Made by a program: the position numbers and the translations under genes
Assembly: GCA_964496035.1 (NCBI GenBank)
Contig: CAZBXI010000055.1
Coordinates: 1-6,395, forward strand
Direction: 5' to 3'
DNA: 6,395 nt
DNA from: EX4484-217-1 sp964496035
GTDB taxonomy: Archaea; Thermoproteota; Thermoprotei_A; EX4484-217-1
The notes under the pieces: generated by a model
What the model was told of the DNA's origin: nothing
Database searches by the model: none
What the model saw: only the letters and a program-made list of their open reading frames with translations
In this document: one piece after another, positions 1 to 5,543 of the stretch
Layout of the letters: each line of letters opens with the position of its first letter
Position numbering within the stretch: the first letter of the stretch is position 1

Positions 1-104
1 ACGAGGGCTCCCGTAGAAGACGGGGTTGATGGGGCGGGGGTGTAAGCCCCGAGGGAGCTTTGCTCCCGAGGGGTGAGCCCGCCGCTCCCAATCGCCCGAG
101 GCCG
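1..104 (+). rRNA. 23S ribosomal RNA, 3' end (partial)
   Basis: This is the last hundred or so bases of a large-subunit rRNA gene whose body lies to the left of the window. The sequence matches the archaeal 23S 3' region as I remember it and folds accordingly: CCCGT (10-14) pairs with ACGGG (20-24) around AGAAG, GGGAGC (53-58) pairs with GCTCCC (62-67) around TTT, and GGCGGG (33-38) pairs with CCCGCC (78-83) to close the outer helix. It is far more GC-rich than everything after it, as expected for rRNA of a thermophile. The exact 3' end is inferred by position relative to other archaeal 23S molecules and could be off by about 10 bases. No 5S rRNA follows, which is common in Thermoproteota, where 5S is unlinked. 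Confidence 0.9.
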
Positions 105-180
105 TAGCCCAGGATACTGTCGAGCCTAAGCCTAGGCGAAATTTAAGCCTATGCGCGGCGCCCTTGAAACATGTTTTCTC
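105..180 (+). other. 23S rRNA trailer with short direct repeat and hairpin
   Basis: This spacer lies between the mature 23S end and the next promoter. It holds an 11-base direct repeat with one mismatch: TAAGCCTAGGC at 127-137 and TAAGCCTATGC at 144-154. TAGGC (133-137) can pair with GCCTA (147-151) around a nine-base loop, and GGCGCC is a palindrome at 157-162. Archaeal pre-23S is normally cut at a bulge-helix-bulge formed with sequence upstream of the 23S gene, so part of this trailer may be one side of that processing stem. The other side is outside the window, so this cannot be tested here. Confidence 0.4.
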
Positions 181-183
181 GAA

Positions 184-194
184 AATTTTTAAAG
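184..194 (+). promoter_or_regulatory. Probable TATA box of the aRF1-pyrH unit
   Basis: AATTTTTAAAG with an A-rich stretch just upstream resembles an archaeal TATA box with its BRE. Transcription would begin about 25 bases downstream, near 213-217. That leaves a leader of about 40 bases containing the ribosome binding site at 242-248. This separates aRF1 from the rRNA operon, although read-through from the rRNA cannot be excluded. Confidence 0.5.
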
Positions 195-241
195 GAGAAA
201 ACACTTTATCGTTCTGAAGGACAAATTAGCTTAGCGAAGAT

Positions 242-248
242 AAGGTGG
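242..248 (+). promoter_or_regulatory. Ribosome binding site of aRF1
   Basis: AAGGTGG lies seven bases before the TTG at 256. It supports that non-ATG codon as the start. The same GGTGG core precedes the TTG of the next gene and the preferred GTG of the minus-strand GTPase, so it appears to be the favoured motif of this genome. Confidence 0.7.
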
Positions 249-255
249 AACAGTA

Positions 256-1527
256 TTGGCTGAAGTACTTTCGAAACCTAGGACAAGCGTAGAAAGGTAT
301 AGGTTAAAGAAGCTTCTCGAAGAACTGGAAAAGAAAACAGGTAGAGGAACAGAACTCATATCACTTTACATACCTCCTGGAAGACCCATTAGCGACGTAA
401 TAGCTGCTCTAAGAGAGGAACATGGAACAGCAGCAAACATTAAATCTAAGCAAACAAGGAAAAACGTTCAAGACGCACTTGAAAGCATAATGCAGAGACT
501 AAAATACTTTAAAAAAGCACCTGAAACAGGGCTAGTCGTTTTCTGCGGAGCAATACCTAGAGCTGGACCTGGAACAGAGAAAATAGAATGCTACATGATA
601 GTACCTCCCGAACCAGTAAACTTCTACCTTTACAGATGCGATAGCAAATTCTACCTAGAACCCTTAAAGGAAATGATTAGGGAAAAAGAAACCTACGGAA
701 TAATAGTTATAGATAGAAACGAAGCAACAATAGCCCTACTTAAAGGAAAAAACGTTGAAATAGTTAAAACACTAACATCGGGAATACCCGGCAAACATGA
801 GAAAGGAGGCCAAAGCCAAAGAAGATTCGCGAGAATAATAGAACAATTAGCCCACGAATTCTACAAAAGAGTAGGAGAACATGCAAACAAAGTTTTCCTG
901 GAAATAGGTGAAAACCTTAAAGGAGTAATAATTGGAGGACCCGGTCCGACAAAGGAAGATTTCGCTAAAGGAGAATACCTAGACTATAGACTTAAACGTA
1001 AAGTACTAGGCCTAGTTGACATAGGCTACACAGGTGAAGAAGGAGTTTTCGAGCTAATGTGGAAAGCCCAAGACCTAATAAGTGAATCAAGATATGCTGA
1101 AGAAAGAAAGCTTATGAGAAAATTCCTATATCTTCTAGCTAAAAACCCTGAAATGGTAACTTACGGAATAAACGAAGTACTTTACGCATTAAAACATGGA
1201 GCAGTAGGCTTAGTTCTTGTTTCTGAGGAAATAGAGAAAGCCTACGTAGTTGCTAAATGTAAAACATGTAAGATTAAGGTAGAGAAAATAGTTGACGAAA
1301 AAGCAATTGCAAGAGAAGAGCCATTAAAATGCCCTAAATGCGGAAACGTATTGGAAATAGAGTCTGCTAAAACGCTAGTAGACTACATTGCTGAGGAAGC
1401 AGAAAAAACAGGGGCGAAAGTAGAGGTAATATCAACAGCAACTGTTGAAGGAAACCAGTTACTAAATGTTTTCGGAGGTTTAGCCGCAATTCTTAGATTC
1501 AAACTGCCAATAAAACAAACACCGTAA
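256..1527 (+). CDS. prf1: Peptide chain release factor aRF1
   Basis: This 423-residue protein is the archaeal class I release factor, which reads all three stop codons in the ribosomal A site and triggers hydrolysis of peptidyl-tRNA. It is orthologous to eukaryotic eRF1. Domain 1 (about 1-140) has the stop-codon recognition motifs: the GT of the GTS loop (31-32), TAANIKS (58-64) and YxCxxxF (Y126, C128, F132). Domain 2 has the catalytic GGQ at 184-186 in the context KHEKGGQSQRRF. Domain 3 has two CxxC pairs (C335/C338 and C359/C362) that look like a zinc site, as in many archaeal aRF1 proteins, and joins the GTPase partner (aEF1A in archaea). Length is normal and nothing is missing. The start is TTG with a good ribosome binding site. 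The stop is TAA, and pyrH follows after 40 bases on the same strand, probably in one transcript. Confidence 0.97.
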   Translation: MAEVLSKPRTSVERYRLKKLLEELEKKTGRGTELISLYIPPGRPISDVIAALREEHGTAANIKSKQTRKNVQDALESIMQRLKYFKKAPETGLVVFCGAIPRAGPGTEKIECYMIVPPEPVNFYLYRCDSKFYLEPLKEMIREKETYGIIVIDRNEATIALLKGKNVEIVKTLTSGIPGKHEKGGQSQRRFARIIEQLAHEFYKRVGEHANKVFLEIGENLKGVIIGGPGPTKEDFAKGEYLDYRLKRKVLGLVDIGYTGEEGVFELMWKAQDLISESRYAEERKLMRKFLYLLAKNPEMVTYGINEVLYALKHGAVGLVLVSEEIEKAYVVAKCKTCKIKVEKIVDEKAIAREEPLKCPKCGNVLEIESAKTLVDYIAEEAEKTGAKVEVISTATVEGNQLLNVFGGLAAILRFKLPIKQTP

Positions 1528-1556
1528 CATGTAAGTTAAATTTAAGCTTAAAACTA

Positions 1557-1561
1557 GGTGG
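1557..1561 (+). promoter_or_regulatory. Ribosome binding site of pyrH
   Basis: GGTGG sits six bases before the TTG at 1568 and fixes it as the start. Just upstream is the perfect 12-base palindrome TTTAAGCTTAAA (1541-1552). It lies too close to the start for a TATA box that would still leave this site in the message, so pyrH is more likely co-transcribed with aRF1. Confidence 0.65.
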
Positions 1562-1567
1562 TTAAGT

Positions 1568-2272
1568 TTGGGAAATCCTAAGATAAAACCTCCTTCTAAA
1601 CTTGTCTTAAAAATTAGTGGTCACATAGCTAACCCGGACAACCTGGAGCTAATTAGAGAGTACTGCTCAGCTATTAAAGAAGCTTACAGTAAAGGCGTAA
1701 AAATAGCAGTTGTTGTCGGTGGAGGAACCTACGCTAGGAAATATATTAACGCTGCTAGAAGCTTAGGAGCTAGTGAATCCATATGTGATACTTTAGGGAT
1801 AAGAGTTTCAAGATTAAATGCTCTACTTCTAACATCACTACTCAAAGACGTAGCCTACCCTATACCTCCGGAAAACTATACTGAGTTTCTTAAAGCATGG
1901 TCTACAGGGAAAATAGTTATTTGCGGAGGATTCCAACCGGGCCAGTCAACAGCGACTGTTGCAGCTTTAGTAGCAGAAGGGATTAATGCTGATGTTTTAG
2001 CCTTAGCTGCTAGAATAGATGCTGTTTACGATAAAGACCCTAAAATACATTCCGACGCTAAAAAACTAACAACAGTTACTACTGCTGAGTTGAAGAAAAT
2101 ACTAGAAGAACAGTCGGTAAAAGCTGGAAGATATGAATTACTAGACCCAATAGCGATAAAGGTTATTGAGAGATCGGGAATACCGGTAGCTATCTTTGAT
2201 GGTAGAAAAGTAGAATACTTCAGAAAACTAGTCTATGAAGGAGAAATAGTAGGAACACTAATTAAGAAATAA
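1568..2272 (+). CDS. pyrH: Uridylate (UMP) kinase, archaeal type
   Basis: This 234-residue protein belongs to the amino acid kinase fold and should phosphorylate UMP to UDP with ATP in the cytoplasm, the step after de novo UMP synthesis. Visible motifs are LKISG near the N terminus (K15, phosphate binding), the glycine loop GGG (51-53) followed by AR (56-57), D74 and GIRVSRLNA (77-85) in the UMP region, GGFQPGQST (120-128) for phosphate/UMP contacts, and YDKDP (154-158) in the nucleotide-binding part. The order and length fit archaeal PyrH, which is a hexamer in known structures. Carbamate or isopentenyl phosphate kinases share the fold, but the PGQST and RLNA motifs favour UMP kinase. The start is TTG with GGTGG six bases upstream. 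The stop is TAA, and a tRNA gene begins 34 bases later. Confidence 0.95.
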   Translation: MGNPKIKPPSKLVLKISGHIANPDNLELIREYCSAIKEAYSKGVKIAVVVGGGTYARKYINAARSLGASESICDTLGIRVSRLNALLLTSLLKDVAYPIPPENYTEFLKAWSTGKIVICGGFQPGQSTATVAALVAEGINADVLALAARIDAVYDKDPKIHSDAKKLTTVTTAELKKILEEQSVKAGRYELLDPIAIKVIERSGIPVAIFDGRKVEYFRKLVYEGEIVGTLIKK

Positions 2273-2306
2273 AAACTTCTGAATGGTTATTTGTTCACGT
2301 AAAACT

Positions 2307-2393
2307 GCGGGGGTGCCCGAGCCAGGACAAAGGGGGCGGACTCAAGATCCGCTGGGCGTAGGCCCATCCGGGGTTCAAATCCCCGCCCCCGCA
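2307..2393 (+). tRNA. tRNA-Leu (anticodon CAA)
   Basis: This is an intact 87-base class II tRNA with no intron. The acceptor arm pairs 2307-2313 with 2386-2392 over seven base pairs, and A2393 is the discriminator base. The D stem is CCC (2316-2318) with GGG (2332-2334). The anticodon stem is GCGGA (2336-2340) with TCCGC (2348-2352), and the loop CTCAAGA places CAA at 2343-2345, reading UUG. The long variable arm typical of leucine tRNA is TGGGC (2353-2357) with GCCCA (2362-2366). The T stem is CGGGG (2369-2373) with CCCCG (2381-2385) and a TTCAAAT loop. CCA is not encoded and must be added enzymatically. An AT-rich AATAAAAAC at 2268-2276, overlapping the end of pyrH, is at a plausible distance to be its TATA box. 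Confidence 0.97.
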
Positions 2394-2450
2394 CTACACC
2401 ATCGCGTATCTACTATTGTGATTGCAAATGTAACTCCAGAATAAAGATGA

Positions 2451-2482
2451 TTTTTCGGTAAAACATTTTGCTAGGTATTTTT
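2451..2482 (+). terminator. Possible oligo-T terminator after tRNA-Leu
   Basis: Two T5 runs (2451-2455 and 2478-2482) lie 58 and 85 bases after the tRNA. Archaeal RNA polymerase can terminate at oligo-T stretches without a hairpin. The rest of the 229 bases between the tRNA and the antitoxin gene is AT-rich and shows no gene. Confidence 0.3.
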
Positions 2483-2581
2483 CAAGAACATTGTTAAAAG
2501 TTTCTGAAAGCTTTAGAACCATTGTTTATTCCACAAAGTTAGTTCGATGCTTACTTCTAGGATTTTAAAGTATGGAGATAA

Positions 2582-2591
2582 GTTTAAATAT
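2582..2591 (+). promoter_or_regulatory. Probable TATA box of the antitoxin-toxin pair
   Basis: GTTTAAATAT is a good archaeal TATA element. With the usual spacing, transcription would start near 2612-2616, only about ten bases before the TTG at 2623. The antitoxin message would then be nearly leaderless. The box lies downstream of the in-frame ATG at 2572, which argues that this ATG is not the true start. TTTTAAAG at 2563-2570 is a second, weaker candidate. Confidence 0.5.
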
Positions 2592-2622
2592 TTGCCAAAT
2601 ATATTTCCAGTTGGTGTTTTTG

Positions 2623-2904
2623 TTGGCAGAAACCGTTATTGATAAGTTTGGAAGGGTCCTTATTCCGAAAAAGATTAGGGACAAAGTAGGGTTAAAGCCA
2701 GGTATGAGGTTAGATATTGTTGTGAAAGGTAATGAAATAGTGTTGAGGCCGCGTAATGTAGATTTAGAAGAGAAAATTAGGGAACTTGAAGAATTTTTAG
2801 AATACGAAACTCCTAGAGCATTTGTAAAGCCACCATATTTAGGTGATTCCAAATGGTTTCCGAAAAACTATTGTCTAAGGAAATTGGGGTTGTTGAGGGA
2901 ATAG
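2623..2904 (+). CDS. AbrB-family antitoxin (VapB-like)
   Basis: This is a 93-residue protein from the TTG at 2623. Residues 3-43 form a swapped-hairpin AbrB/SpoVT DNA-binding domain, with the typical run GRVLIPKKIRDKVGLKPG (10-27) and the closing strand NEIVLRP (37-43). A charged helical segment (47-62) and a C-terminal tail (63-93) follow, which in VapB proteins wrap around and block the toxin. It should dimerise, bind the promoter of its own operon and neutralise the PIN protein encoded next to it. An in-frame ATG at 2572 would add 17 residues that do not look like the family, and it lies upstream of the likely TATA box, so I prefer TTG 2623, where family members normally begin (M-A-E-T). 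TTG 2620 and GTG 2614 are also possible. The last 52 bases overlap the toxin gene in another frame. Confidence 0.85.
   Translation: MAETVIDKFGRVLIPKKIRDKVGLKPGMRLDIVVKGNEIVLRPRNVDLEEKIRELEEFLEYETPRAFVKPPYLGDSKWFPKNYCLRKLGLLRE
2841..2847 (+). promoter_or_regulatory. Ribosome binding site of the toxin gene, inside the antitoxin gene
   Basis: AGGTGAT is a strong match to the complement of the 16S rRNA 3' end and lies five bases before ATG 2853. It decides the toxin start and means that the toxin is initiated internally on the shared message. The antitoxin itself seems to be read from a nearly leaderless 5' end. Confidence 0.75.
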
Positions 2905-3365
2905 TAGATACAGGTATTGTAGTAATTGCTCATTTTGAGAACCCCGCTAGAAAACATGCTTTTAGTTTTCTAAAAGAAATTTTAGCATGGAAAAGAAAGT
3001 GCTTAATTCCGGTTACAGCCATTTTAGGAGCATACCACATTATGACTAAATACCTTGGAGTAGAAGATGCTTCAGCATATAAAGCACTAACTAAAACTTT
3101 AGAGACAAGATCTCCAGCACTATACGAGGATGTGAGCATAGATTCAGCCTTAGACAGCTTAACATATGCACTATCCTATAAAATAGAGTCTTGGGACGGA
3201 TACTTAATTTACCTAGCAAAGAAATTTAAAGCACCAATAGTCTACAGTATAGACCATGAGCTTGCAAAGAAAGTTAAAGAAATTCAAGTTATAAACCCTA
3301 TCCCACCTAGTATCTTCGAACTGTATAATAAATGGATAAGAGAAAAACTTCAACCCAATCCATAA
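2853..3365 (+). CDS. PIN-domain protein, probable VapC-type toxin
   Basis: This 170-residue PIN-like protein most likely acts as the RNA-cleaving toxin partner of the AbrB-type antitoxin, which it overlaps by 52 bases. VapC toxins are Mg-dependent ribonucleases, often cutting tRNA or rRNA. The first acidic residue is D19 in IVDTGIVVIAHFENP. Later acidic residues are D115 in ESWDGYLIYLAKKF and D134 in VYSIDHELAKKV, both in the usual PIN C-terminal layout. The second acidic residue, usually a Glu in a stretch such as 'P..vl.E', is not there: the matching stretch PVTAILGAYHIMTKYLG (53-69) has G59. From memory, other archaeal PIN proteins share this GAYH pattern, so it may be a subfamily rather than damage. 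At 170 residues it is longer than a typical 130-140 residue VapC. The stop is TAA, 13 bases before the assembly gap. Confidence 0.85.
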   Translation: MVSEKLLSKEIGVVEGIVDTGIVVIAHFENPARKHAFSFLKEILAWKRKCLIPVTAILGAYHIMTKYLGVEDASAYKALTKTLETRSPALYEDVSIDSALDSLTYALSYKIESWDGYLIYLAKKFKAPIVYSIDHELAKKVKEIQVINPIPPSIFELYNKWIREKLQPNP

Positions 3366-3378
3366 CTAAGTTAAACAA
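3364..3378 (+). repeat. 15-base sequence at the end of contig 1, repeated at 3479-3493
   Basis: AACTAAGTTAAACAA ends directly at the first N of the gap. The identical 15 bases form the first bases after the gap. This is either an unmerged overlap between two contigs or a short direct repeat flanking missing sequence. Confidence 0.9.
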
Positions 3379-3478
3379 NNNNNNNNNNNNNNNNNNNNNN
3401 NNNNNNNNNNNNNNNNNNNNNNNNNNNNNNNNNNNNNNNNNNNNNNNNNNNNNNNNNNNNNNNNNNNNNNNNNNNNNN
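3379..3478. other. Assembly gap (100 N)
   Basis: Exactly 100 N is a conventional scaffold placeholder, so the real length is unknown. Because the 15 bases before and after the gap are identical, its true size may be zero or slightly negative. Confidence 0.98.
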
Positions 3479-3493
3479 AACTAAGTTAAACAA
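3479..3493 (+). repeat. Second copy of the 15-base gap-flanking sequence
   Basis: AACTAAGTTAAACAA starts at the first base after the gap, identical to 3364-3378. If the contigs overlap here, the toxin gene is followed directly by the AT-rich region that starts at 3494. Confidence 0.9.
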
Positions 3494-3772
3494 TTATTTA
3501 TACTTAAAAACATATTTTAGATAAAATATTCTCAACAAATTATGAACTATTTATTAGAAAAGGGAAAAGCTAACATAAGATACCATAGAGGTATATACTT
3601 CACCAAGTATTAACAATGATATTACGTTAAGTAGTCTACCTAATGAAACCACCTGTGCAGAGGCTAGGTATAGTAGATTAGAGAGAAAAAGAACCCTGAA
3701 ACATGAAGTTTAACTTCTAACAATATAATAGCTGCTGCTTTTCATTAGGCTTATGAAATTTTCATGTATATG
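3494..3772. other. Gene-free stretch with small hairpins
   Basis: I see no convincing protein gene here. The start (3494-3545) is very AT-rich and has TATA-like sequence such as TTTATACTTAAAAA. From about 3570 to 3720 the composition is less extreme and several inverted repeats occur: ATACC (3580-3584) with GGTAT (3590-3594), immediately followed by ATACTT (3595-3600) with AAGTAT (3605-3610) around CACC, then GAAGTT (3705-3710) with AACTTC (3712-3717), and ATGAAA (3753-3758) with TTTCAT (3760-3765). A start-less open frame runs from 3579 to 3713 and is probably chance. The stretch could hold a small RNA, the 3' untranslated region of the toxin message, or degraded coding DNA. The sequence does not decide. 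Confidence 0.5.
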
Positions 3773-3834
3773 TTTTTCTAAAAATATTATTTTTATTTTG
3801 CTCTAGTATATCTAATGTTTTTATATTTTTGTTT
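3773..3834 (+). terminator. T-rich plus-strand termination zone
   Basis: Oligo-T runs at 3773-3777, 3790-3794, 3796-3799, 3818-3822 and 3826-3830 form a tract of the kind that stops archaeal RNA polymerase. It would end plus-strand transcription coming from the toxin-antitoxin pair before it runs into the convergent GTPase gene. The T-rich sequence continues to about 3900 with no gene in it. Confidence 0.5.
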
Positions 3835-3920
3835 CTAAGTTAGAATCTCTATATTTAAATTATATTTTTCTTATTTTTATATTATATTTTGCTTCAACAA
3901 TATCTTATTCGATTATATGT

Positions 3921-4727
3921 TCATTTTTTCTCTAGTTTAATTAACGGATTTCCAGGTGTTGAATATACTATTATTTTCTCCTTAAACCAGTCCCTCATAA
4001 CTAGTTTTGCTGCTTCCTCGATAACAGGCTCACCTGTTTTCCTGTATATCCATTTTCTCTTCAAAGCTATTTCCTCAAGTATTTTATATGGGTCTTTAGC
4101 TTCTACACCGTAAATTTCCCTAATTACTTCAGGTTTTCTATTAAGTATTATTTCTAAGAAACTAGCAACGGGTTTAACAGGGTCTTTAAACGATTCAGGG
4201 TCTTTACCTCTAAGAAACGCTATAACGTCTTCACCTAGTGGCGGTAAAACTCCTGGAGTATCTATTATGTATAGGTTTCTGTCTATACGGTAGGTTCTAA
4301 TGTGTGTTGTGTACCCTGGTGATCCAGGTATTGGGCTTGTTGCTGCTGCATGTCTACCTTTAAGAATGTTTATTATTGTTGACTTACCGACTTTAGGGTA
4401 TCCTACGATAGCAGCTACTACCGGTTTCTTAGGCACGGATTTTTTAACCGTAGATCTTAGAATCCTAGTTCCTAACCTTTCCCTAGCACTAATGAACACC
4501 GTTAAATACCCTTGTTCCTCAAACTTCCTCTTCCAAGCTTCAGCAACATGTTTAGGTATAAGATCACACTTATTGATTACGATAATAAGTTTCTTACCTA
4601 GGCTTTCAGCGAGCCTCTCAACCTTCCTAGACCTAGTAATATCAGGTACTCTAGCATCAACCACTTCAAGAACAACATCGGATTTACCAATAATTTTCCT
4701 AAGAACATTCCAACCAGCATACTTCAC
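3921..4727 (-). CDS. Circularly permuted GTPase, YlqF/RbgA/Nog2-like
   Basis: This 268-residue GTPase has its G motifs in permuted order, the hallmark of the YlqF/RbgA/YawG family: an N-terminal VVDARVPD (22-29), G4 NKCD (52-55), G5 SAR (80-82), then G1 GYPKVGKST (109-117), a G2-region SPGYTT (136-141) and G3 DTPG (156-159). Family members in bacteria, yeast and organelles help mature the large ribosomal subunit, so a role in 50S assembly is likely but inferred. About 110 residues follow G3, a helical C-terminal domain that typically binds rRNA. I chose GTG 4727 because GGTGGG (4741-4736) lies eight bases before it and the protein then starts MKYAGWNVLRKII, as in relatives. An in-frame GTG at 4772 would add 15 hydrophobic residues (LFERVWVKLWWVII) behind a poor ribosome binding site. 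The stop is TGA. The gene stands alone on its contig. Confidence 0.9.
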   Translation of the reverse strand: MKYAGWNVLRKIIGKSDVVLEVVDARVPDITRSRKVERLAESLGKKLIIVINKCDLIPKHVAEAWKRKFEEQGYLTVFISARERLGTRILRSTVKKSVPKKPVVAAIVGYPKVGKSTIINILKGRHAAATSPIPGSPGYTTHIRTYRIDRNLYIIDTPGVLPPLGEDVIAFLRGKDPESFKDPVKPVASFLEIILNRKPEVIREIYGVEAKDPYKILEEIALKRKWIYRKTGEPVIEEAAKLVMRDWFKEKIIVYSTPGNPLIKLEKK

Positions 4728-4735
4728 AATAATAA

Positions 4736-4741
4736 CCCACC
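4736..4741 (-). promoter_or_regulatory. Ribosome binding site deciding the GTPase start
   Basis: Read on the minus strand this is GGTGGG, eight bases before GTG 4727. It matches the GGTGG sites in front of aRF1 and pyrH. It lies inside the longer reading frame from 4772, so it only has a role if the shorter start is used. Confidence 0.6.
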
Positions 4742-4798
4742 ATAACTTAACCCATACTCTTTCAAACAACACTCCAAACCATTACTAAAAAGCGTTAC

Positions 4799-4814
4799 GT
4801 ATAAACATTATAAG
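4799..4814 (-). promoter_or_regulatory. Probable TATA box of the GTPase gene
   Basis: On the minus strand this reads CTTATAATGTTTATAC, two overlapping TATA-like elements. Transcription would begin around 4775-4785, leaving a leader of roughly 50 bases before GTG 4727. If the longer start at 4772 were used the message would be almost leaderless. The site is only three bases from the assembly gap, so the upstream BRE cannot be fully judged. Confidence 0.45.
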
Positions 4815-4817
4815 CTC

Positions 4818-4917
4818 NNNNNNNNNNNNNNNNNNNNNNNNNNNNNNNNNNNNNNNNNNNNNNNNNNNNNNNNNNNNNNNNNNNNNNNNNNNNNNNNNNN
4901 NNNNNNNNNNNNNNNNN
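4818..4917. other. Assembly gap (100 N)
   Basis: A second run of exactly 100 N, again a placeholder of unknown true length. Unlike the first gap, its flanks share no obvious sequence. It separates the GTPase promoter from the end of the next minus-strand gene, so whether other genes lie between them is unknown. Confidence 0.98.
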
Positions 4918-4920
4918 AAT

Positions 4921-5538
4921 TTATTCTTGAAAAACAAGCTTTAGAACCATAATCTCTACCACCCCTTTAATTTTAAGTAGGTATTTTAAAGCTATAGAAC
5001 CCAGTACGTTTATACCTTCTCTTCTCTCTAAAACAATCGCTTTAACAACCCCCTTGTCAACAATTAGCTTGTACACATCACCGGATTCGTGAGTTATTTT
5101 CACGAAATATGTTTCGGTACTTTTCAAACCTAACTCCTTAAGCATATTTTGAAGGTTAAATTCTTCAATACGCATTTTCTCAACAGCAACAACAGATGCT
5201 CTAATAAGAAGCGAAGAGAAATATATTGGGTCAATTAACGCTTTACTTTCATGCTCAATGGATGCTCTATCATATTTCACAACAATTTCCGCAGGTGCTA
5301 TTTCACGTTTAATAGCAGCTAAAGGCTTAGCTAAGGAGAGAATGTCGTCAGCAACTTCTTTCCCTAAAATACTTCTCAATGTAAGCCTAAGCCTTGCTAA
5401 CCCATTACCGTTAGAAAAGTATGCTCCTTCTCTAACTTTCAGCTTTAAATTCGCCTTCTTAACTATAGCTACCCACTTTTTACCAAGCATCCTATCGAGC
5501 TTCCTAATAACCTCTGTAATATCGTAAACCTCGCTCAA
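4921..5538 (-). CDS. Uncharacterised soluble protein, coupled to the membrane protein gene
   Basis: I do not recognise this 205-residue protein. It has no membrane segment or signal peptide, so it is probably cytoplasmic, and it is rich in Lys, Arg and Glu. The N-terminal part (1-80) looks mostly helical and basic, with R-L-x-L patterns at 49-56. The middle (81-125) mixes strand-like and helical stretches. The C-terminal part (128-202) has the layout of a small alpha/beta domain: helix (NLQNMLKELGL), strand (TYFVKIT), strand (VYKLIVDKG), strand (VVKAIVLE), helix (NVLGSIALKYLLKI), strand (VVEIMVLKL). That order resembles PATAN/DUF4388-like or DUF2226-like signalling domains, a guess from the pattern only. 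The start is TTG 5538 with AGGTG (5548-5544) five bases upstream, overlapping the TAG stop of the membrane gene. The two genes are therefore translationally coupled and probably act together. Confidence 0.75.
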   Translation of the reverse strand: MSEVYDITEVIRKLDRMLGKKWVAIVKKANLKLKVREGAYFSNGNGLARLRLTLRSILGKEVADDILSLAKPLAAIKREIAPAEIVVKYDRASIEHESKALIDPIYFSSLLIRASVVAVEKMRIEEFNLQNMLKELGLKSTETYFVKITHESGDVYKLIVDKGVVKAIVLERREGINVLGSIALKYLLKIKGVVEIMVLKLVFQE

Positions 5539-5543
5539 CCCAA

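Noticed and set aside
2447..2508. Possible C/D box guide RNA: ATGATTT as C box and CTGA as D box
   Set aside because: The C box matches only five of seven consensus positions and no internal C' or D' boxes are visible.
2565..2852. Minus-strand frame across the antitoxin gene
   Set aside because: It is a shadow of the AbrB gene, which has clear family motifs on the plus strand.
2307..3378. Toxin-antitoxin pair as part of an element integrated at tRNA-Leu
   Set aside because: No second copy of the tRNA 3' end is seen in the window, no integrase gene is present, and the tRNA is intact. The right boundary could lie in or beyond the gap, so this is unsupported rather than disproved.
3643..3681. 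ATG-started frame of 12 codons with a GIVD ending reminiscent of a PIN start
   Set aside because: Far too short, with no ribosome binding site, and the likeness to the toxin is four residues only.
3616..3699. Another C/D-like pair, ATGATAT and CTGA
   Set aside because: Spacing is longer than usual for archaeal guide RNAs, the C box is imperfect and the internal boxes are weak.
3579..3713. Open frame of 44 codons in the gap-to-GTPase region, ending in TAA
   Set aside because: It contains no ATG, GTG or TTG start and the translation resembles nothing I know. In AT-rich DNA such a length can occur by chance, although a decayed gene end is not excluded.
4300..4788. Plus-strand frame of 162 codons across the GTPase gene
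   Set aside because: It is antisense to well-recognised GTPase motifs, and its serine/leucine/threonine-rich translation is typical of a shadow frame.
4807..4930. Shared sequence at the flanks of the second gap
   Set aside because: Compared base by base, the flanks show no repeat like the one at the first gap.
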